Below, piece after piece: positions 7,341 through 10,657 of a stretch of 10,657 bases of DNA. The notes under the pieces are model-generated. The model was not told the origin of the DNA, searched no databases, and saw only the letters and a program-made list of their open reading frames with translations. Source of the stretch: Pseudomonadota bacterium (lineage in GTDB: Bacteria; Pseudomonadota; Alphaproteobacteria; Rhizobiales; Beijerinckiaceae); the NCBI GenBank assembly GCA_023423995.1, contig JAFAEL010000054.1, positions 1-10,657 on the forward strand. Reading direction: 5' to 3'. The stretch's first letter is position 1, and every line of letters starts with the position of its first letter. Both the position numbers and the translations under genes were made by a program.

Positions 7341-7942
7341 GCGGGCCGGAAGAGCTCGCCGCCATCGTGCTCGCGGCCGGGCGCGGCACGCGTTTCGGCG
7401 AGAGCCCGAAGCTCCTCGCCGAACTCGACGGGAAGCCTCTCGTCCGCCACGCCGTGGAGACATCGCTCGCAGCCGGGCTGCGGACTTTCGTGGTCCTCGG
7501 CCACCGGGAGGCGGAGATCCGGGCCGCGCTCGCTGACCTGCCGGTCGCCTTCGTCAGCAACCCGGCCTTTGCCGACGGCCTCTCGACATCGCTGAAGGCG
7601 GGATTCGCGGCGCTGCCGGCCGAGGCGGAGGGCGCGCTGGTGCTCCTCGGCGACATGCCGCGGCTCAGTCCCGCGCTGCTCCGCCGCCTCGTCGCGACCT
7701 GGGACGGGTCGGGGCGGCCAAACGCCGTCATCCCCGTCGCGGGGGGGCGTCGCGGAAACCCTGTCCTGCTCTCCCGGCGGCTCTCTGCCGAAATCGCGAA
7801 GCTCACCGGCGATACCGGGGCCGGGCCGCTGCTCCGGGCGACCAGCGGCATCGTGGAAATCCCGATCGCCGAGGAGGGCGTGCTCCTCGACGTCGACACG
7901 CCCGAGACCCTCGCGGAGATCGCTCCGCATCGGGCGACCTGA
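7337..7942 (+). CDS. MobA/MocA-like molybdenum-cofactor nucleotidyltransferase
   Basis: This 201-residue protein is an NTP-transferase of the MobA/MocA type. The nucleotide-binding signature VLAAGRGTRFG lies at residues 11-21 with Lys25 after it, and the metal-binding GDMP is at 105-108. The substrate-side segment NPAFADGLSTSLKAG is typical of MocA-like proteins. Family knowledge: MocA and MobA attach CMP or GMP to molybdopterin. Enzymes of the CO dehydrogenase family use the cytosine dinucleotide form, so CTP transfer is the likely activity (inference). The start is TTG 7337, overlapping the TGA of the previous gene (TTGA, 7337-7340). It is preceded by GAGGGG (7326-7331) at about five bases, and no better start lies before the signature. 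Length agrees with the family (190-205). A run of seven G at 7741-7747 lies in frame and does not disrupt the protein. Confidence 0.87.
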   Translation: MSGPEELAAIVLAAGRGTRFGESPKLLAELDGKPLVRHAVETSLAAGLRTFVVLGHREAEIRAALADLPVAFVSNPAFADGLSTSLKAGFAALPAEAEGALVLLGDMPRLSPALLRRLVATWDGSGRPNAVIPVAGGRRGNPVLLSRRLSAEIAKLTGDTGAGPLLRATSGIVEIPIAEEGVLLDVDTPETLAEIAPHRAT

Positions 7943-7954
7943 GAAAGGCAAGCG

Positions 7955-8683
7955 ATGCATATCGGGCTGATCGGCGGGATCGGGGTCGCGGCGACGGTCG
8001 TCTACTACCAGCGCCTCACGGCCGCGGTCGCGAAGCGGGAGGGGGCGAAGCTCGACCTCACCATCGTCCATGGCGACATCCAGGAGCTCATCCGGAATAG
8101 CCTCGCCGATCGCCGGGAGGAGCAGGCCCGCGCCTTCCTGCCGCTGGTCGAGCGGCTGCGCGATGCCGGCTGCGGCTGCGCCGCGCTGACCTCGCTCGGT
8201 GCGCATTTCTGCTTCGACGAGCTCGCGCGATTGTCGCCCCTGCCGCTGGTGTCGGGCGTGGCGCCGCTCGATTCCTATTTCGCCCGCCAGGGTATCGGCC
8301 GCATCGGGCTTCTCGGCACGCGCGTGGTGATGCGGACGCGCCTCTACGGCCAGCTCGCGAAGACGCAAGCGATGGCCCTGGACGACGAGATCGAGACCAT
8401 CGGCCAGACCTACCAGGACGTCGCCGTCGCGGGCACATGCTCAGCGGAGCAGCGAGCCCTGTTCATCGGCGCAGGCCGCCGCATGATCGAGGCCGGGGCC
8501 GAAGCGATCGTCCTTGCCGGCACCGACCTGAACCTCGCCTTCGACGGCCAGGAGCCCGGATACCCCGTCATCGACGCGCTCGACATCCATGTGGATGTGC
8601 TCGCCGACCTCGCCTCCGGGCGCGTGCCTCCGGGCCGTCTCGCCCTTCAGGCGAACACCACCCCGTCCAGCACGGCCGAATAG
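7955..8683 (+). CDS. Asp/Glu racemase-fold protein lacking both catalytic cysteines
   Basis: This 242-residue protein has the Asp/Glu/hydantoin racemase fold. It begins MHIGLIGGIGVAATVVYY, as aspartate racemases do (IGIIGG...T..YY), and reaches about the usual length of 230-245. The two active-site loops are abnormal. The CNTAH-type loop reads SLGAH, so the first Cys is Ser. The LGCTE-type loop reads LAGTDLNLAF, so the second Cys is Gly. A Cys two residues after the SLGAH His does not align with the catalytic position. Two-base cysteine racemisation as in classical family members is therefore unlikely. The protein may have a different activity or be a binding protein. ATG 7955 follows AAAGG at six bases. 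It starts 12 bases after the MobA-like gene, probably in the same operon. Its 3' end overlaps the opposite-strand PAQR gene by 37 bases. Confidence 0.83.
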   Translation: MHIGLIGGIGVAATVVYYQRLTAAVAKREGAKLDLTIVHGDIQELIRNSLADRREEQARAFLPLVERLRDAGCGCAALTSLGAHFCFDELARLSPLPLVSGVAPLDSYFARQGIGRIGLLGTRVVMRTRLYGQLAKTQAMALDDEIETIGQTYQDVAVAGTCSAEQRALFIGAGRRMIEAGAEAIVLAGTDLNLAFDGQEPGYPVIDALDIHVDVLADLASGRVPPGRLALQANTTPSSTAE

Positions 8684-9315
8684 AAGAAGATGGACGCCAC
8701 GAGCACGAAGGCGTGCCAGACCGCGTTCTGGAACCGCAGGCCGTCCCAGACGTGGAAGATCACACCGGCGATGTAGATGGCGCCGCCGGACAGCATCAGC
8801 CACACCGTCGAGGGCGGCAGCGCCGAGGAGACGGTGCTCCAGGCGAGGCCGCCGCTGAGCCCGAGCAGGATGCAGAGGACGATCGACAGCCGGTCGAACC
8901 GGCCGGGGAGCGTGACCTTCAGCACCGCCCCGCCGACGGCCACCGCCCAGACGCCGAACAGCAGGGCGTAGCGGTCGAACCCGTGCGGGAAGCGGGTGAT
9001 GAAGGGCGTGTAGGTGGCGGCGATGAGGACGTAGATCAGCGCATGGTCCAGCCGCCGCAGGATCCACTTGGTCCGCGAGACGGGCCAGAGGTTGTAGGCG
9101 GCCGAGACCGAGAGCAGCGCCACCAGCCCGAGGGCGTAGATGGTCACCGCCGCGAGTTGCGCCCCGCCGGCGAACACGGCGGCCAGCGTGATGATGGCCG
9201 TGCCGCCGATCACCGCGAAGGCGATGCCGATCGCATGCACCACCGCATCGGCGATCATCTCCTCCCGGGTGTAGTTCCAGGTGAGGTGAAGCGGGCGCCC
9301 GTCGTGGTCGGTCAT
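8647..9315 (-). CDS. Hemolysin III/TrhA family (PAQR) membrane protein
   Basis: This 222-residue protein with about seven hydrophobic segments is of the PAQR superfamily, hemolysin III branch. Family blocks are EEMIADAVVHAIG at 18-30, LRRLDHALIYVLIAATYTPF at 86-105, and GVIFHVWDG followed by NAVWHAFVL at 184-205. Relative to E. coli TrhA, the SxxxH motif (STLYH) is SAAYN at 71-75 and the HxxxH motif (HAIWH) is NAVWH at 197-201. Two of the three expected metal-binding His are therefore Asn. The start is ATG 9313-9315, preceded by AAAGGAGA, a near-perfect ribosome binding site. An earlier in-frame ATG (9337-9339) would add eight polar residues and skip this site. Despite the family name, haemolytic activity is not established for such homologues; membrane-lipid or energetics homeostasis has been proposed for TrhA. 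The gene lies 103 bases downstream of coxL on the same strand. Confidence 0.88.
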   Translation of the reverse strand: MTDHDGRPLHLTWNYTREEMIADAVVHAIGIAFAVIGGTAIITLAAVFAGGAQLAAVTIYALGLVALLSVSAAYNLWPVSRTKWILRRLDHALIYVLIAATYTPFITRFPHGFDRYALLFGVWAVAVGGAVLKVTLPGRFDRLSIVLCILLGLSGGLAWSTVSSALPPSTVWLMLSGGAIYIAGVIFHVWDGLRFQNAVWHAFVLVASIFFYSAVLDGVVFA

Positions 9316-9418
9316 CGCTCTCCTTTCGCGCCGAGCCAATCATACTTCCACAGCGAAGCTGTCGGGAACATGACCGAACTCCAACGCGAAAGTGCACGCA
9401 TCGTGCCGAGCTGAACTC
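9316..9418 (-). promoter_or_regulatory. Gap between coxL and the PAQR gene with a possible promoter
   Basis: On the minus strand TATGAT (complement of 9339-9344) is a good -10 element about 24 bases upstream of the PAQR start codon. The best -35 candidate, TTCCCG (complement of 9363-9368), is weak at an 18-base spacing. A short hairpin ACAGC-GAA-GCTGT (9350-9362) overlaps the spacer but has no T-run, so it is not a convincing terminator for coxL. The PAQR gene could have its own promoter or be read through from coxL. Confidence 0.3.
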
Positions 9419-10657
9419 CTACTCCGCGGCCATCGGCATCCTGGCCCGCTGGGCGGCCCGCCAGACGACGGCAGGGGTCGCCGGCATGGTGACGTCCTCG
9501 TGGCCGAGCGCGTTCGTGATGGCGTTGATGACGGCGGGCGGCGACGCGATCGCCCCGGCCTCGCCGCAGCCCTTCATGCCGAGCGGGTTGGAGGGCGCCG
9601 GCGTCACCGTCATCCCGACCTCGATGGTCGGCAGGTCCGACGCGCGCGGCATCGTGTAGTCCATGAAGCTCGCCGTCACGAGCTGGCCGTCCTGGTCGTA
9701 CCGCGCCCCTTCGAGCAGCGCCTGGCCTACGCCCTGCGCGATGCCGCCATGGACCTGGCCCTCGACGATCATCGGGTTGATGACGTTGCCGAAATCGTCG
9801 ACGGCCGTGAACTTCGCGATCGTGGTGACGCCCGTGTCGGGATCGATCTCCACCTCGCAGACATGCACGCCCGCCGGGAAGGTGAAGTTGGTCGGGTCGT
9901 AGAAGGCGCCCTCCTTCAGCCCGGGCTCGAGCTCTGAGCCGTTGAACTTGTGGGCGATGTAGGCCTGGAGCGCCGTGGAGGCGAAGTCGATCGCCTTGTC
10001 GGTGCCCGCGACCCCGAACTTGCCGTCCTTGAACTCGATGTCGTCCTCCGACGCCTCGAGCACGTGGGCCGCCACCTTCTTCCCCTTGGCGACGATCTTG
10101 TCGAGCGCCTTGGAGATCGCCGACATCCCGACCGCGCCGGAGCGGGAGCCGTAGGTGCCCATGCCGAACTGGACCTTGTCGGTGTCGCCATGGACGACCT
10201 TCACGGTCTCGATCGGCACCCCGAGGCGGTCGGAGACGAGCTGCGCGAAGGTGGTCTCGTGGCCCTGGCCATGGCTATGCGAGCCGGTCAGCACCTCGAT
10301 GTTGCCGGTCGGGTTCACCCGCACCTCGGCCGATTCCCACAGGCCGACGCCGGCCCCGAGCGAGCCGACCGCCTGCGAGGGGGCGATGCCGCAGGCCTCG
10401 ATATAGGCCGAGTAGCCGAGCCCGCGGAGCTTGCCGCGGCGCCGGCTGTCGCTCTGCCTGGCGGCGAAGCCCGACACGTCGGCCAGCTGCAGCGCCTTCG
10501 TGAGGGCGGCGTCGTAGTCGCCCGCATCGTACATCATGATGACGGGCGTCTGGTGCGGGAAGCTCTTCACGAAGTTCCGCCGCCGGAACTCGACGGGGTC
10601 CATGCCGAGCTCGCGCGCCGCCACCTCCACGAGGCGCTCGACCACGAAGGTCGCCTC
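9419..10657 (-). CDS. coxL: CO dehydrogenase large (molybdopterin) subunit CoxL-type, C-terminal half (5' end outside window)
   Basis: The frame enters from the right edge without a start and ends at TAG (9419-9421), giving 412 residues, about half of a typical 770-800-residue CoxL. Features of the molybdenum-binding domains are clear: [17 protein letters not shown] and [12 protein letters not shown] in the first half, [14 protein letters not shown] and [15 protein letters not shown] further on, and [15 protein letters not shown] near the C-terminus. The Glu of the last motif (codon 9560-9562) is the expected catalytic glutamate of the xanthine-dehydrogenase family. Family knowledge: this subunit binds the molybdopterin cytosine dinucleotide cofactor and oxidises CO in true CO dehydrogenases. 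The motif that separates form I (AYRCSFR) from form II (AYRGAGR) lies upstream, outside the window. The C-terminal style ([14 protein letters not shown]) fits form II better, which is a guess. coxS may lie beyond the right edge. Confidence 0.9.
   Translation of the reverse strand, partial: EATFVVERLVEVAARELGMDPVEFRRRNFVKSFPHQTPVIMMYDAGDYDAALTKALQLADVSGFAARQSDSRRRGKLRGLGYSAYIEACGIAPSQAVGSLGAGVGLWESAEVRVNPTGNIEVLTGSHSHGQGHETTFAQLVSDRLGVPIETVKVVHGDTDKVQFGMGTYGSRSGAVGMSAISKALDKIVAKGKKVAAHVLEASEDDIEFKDGKFGVAGTDKAIDFASTALQAYIAHKFNGSELEPGLKEGAFYDPTNFTFPAGVHVCEVEIDPDTGVTTIAKFTAVDDFGNVINPMIVEGQVHGGIAQGVGQALLEGARYDQDGQLVTASFMDYTMPRASDLPTIEVGMTVTPAPSNPLGMKGCGEAGAIASPPAVINAITNALGHEDVTMPATPAVVWRAAQRARMPMAAE

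Noticed and set aside
7741..7747. Seven-G run inside the MobA-like gene as a phase-variation tract or sequencing frameshift
   Set aside because: The protein stays in family register on both sides (AGGRRGNPVLL), and such runs are expected by chance at this GC content.
6120..8368. Long minus-strand open frames of 447 and 544 codons opposite the molybdopterin-binding, MobA-like and racemase-like genes
   Set aside because: These are products of GC-rich codon bias opposite real genes. The translations are Arg/Gly/Pro/Asp-rich with no recognisable motif, while the + frames carry clear family signatures.
9350..9362. Hairpin ACAGC-GAA-GCTGT downstream of coxL as an intrinsic terminator
   Set aside because: It has only five base pairs and no T-run on the transcript side.

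Overview
The window reads as chromosomal DNA from a high-GC alphaproteobacterium, most likely Hyphomicrobiales (a Methylobacterium, Microvirga, Bosea or Bradyrhizobium relative). This placement is an inference. It rests on high GC with strong GC3 bias, the family content (DUF1345, the PAQR type, split XdhC proteins) and a GTCATTCCGG...CCGGAATGAC palindrome of the kind scattered through those genomes. Coding density is high. There are no RNA genes, insertion sequences, phage genes or CRISPR arrays.

Layout. At the left edge the 3' end of a TrmO-type tRNA methyltransferase gene (+) abuts a convergent DUF1345 membrane-protein gene (-). A 196-bp divergent gap then leads to the main block on the + strand: coxM (FAD subunit of a CO-dehydrogenase-type molybdenum hydroxylase), a large palindrome, coxD (MoxR-type AAA+ ATPase), a small NTF2-fold protein, coxE (VWA protein) and a YnfA/UPF0060 membrane protein. 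One small secreted four-cysteine protein gene on the - strand interrupts this block. A second + run follows: XdhC N-terminal domain, XdhC Rossmann domain, MoeA-like molybdopterin-binding protein, MobA-like nucleotidyltransferase, and an Asp/Glu racemase-fold protein. The right end is on the - strand: a hemolysin III/TrhA (PAQR) gene whose 3' end overlaps the racemase gene by 37 bp, then the C-terminal half of coxL (molybdenum-cofactor subunit), cut by the window edge.

How the genes fit together. coxL and coxM encode two of the three subunits of an aerobic CO dehydrogenase or a form II/xanthine-dehydrogenase-family relative. The small [2Fe-2S] subunit (coxS) is not in the window. CoxD and CoxE form an AAA+/VWA chaperone pair of the kind that matures this enzyme. 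The XdhC halves, the MoeA-like protein and the MobA-like transferase form a molybdenum-cofactor finishing set. Four 4-base stop/start overlaps (GTGA, ATGA, GTGA, TTGA) indicate tight translational coupling.

The window is best described as a rearranged molybdenum-hydroxylase maturation locus rather than a wholly new system. The less ordinary parts are an NTF2-fold protein wedged between CoxD and CoxE, YnfA coupled to CoxE, separation of coxM from coxL, a cofactor-binding/nucleotidyltransferase pair separated at a G-run, a racemase homologue lacking both catalytic cysteines, and a PAQR protein with two expected metal-binding histidines replaced by asparagine.
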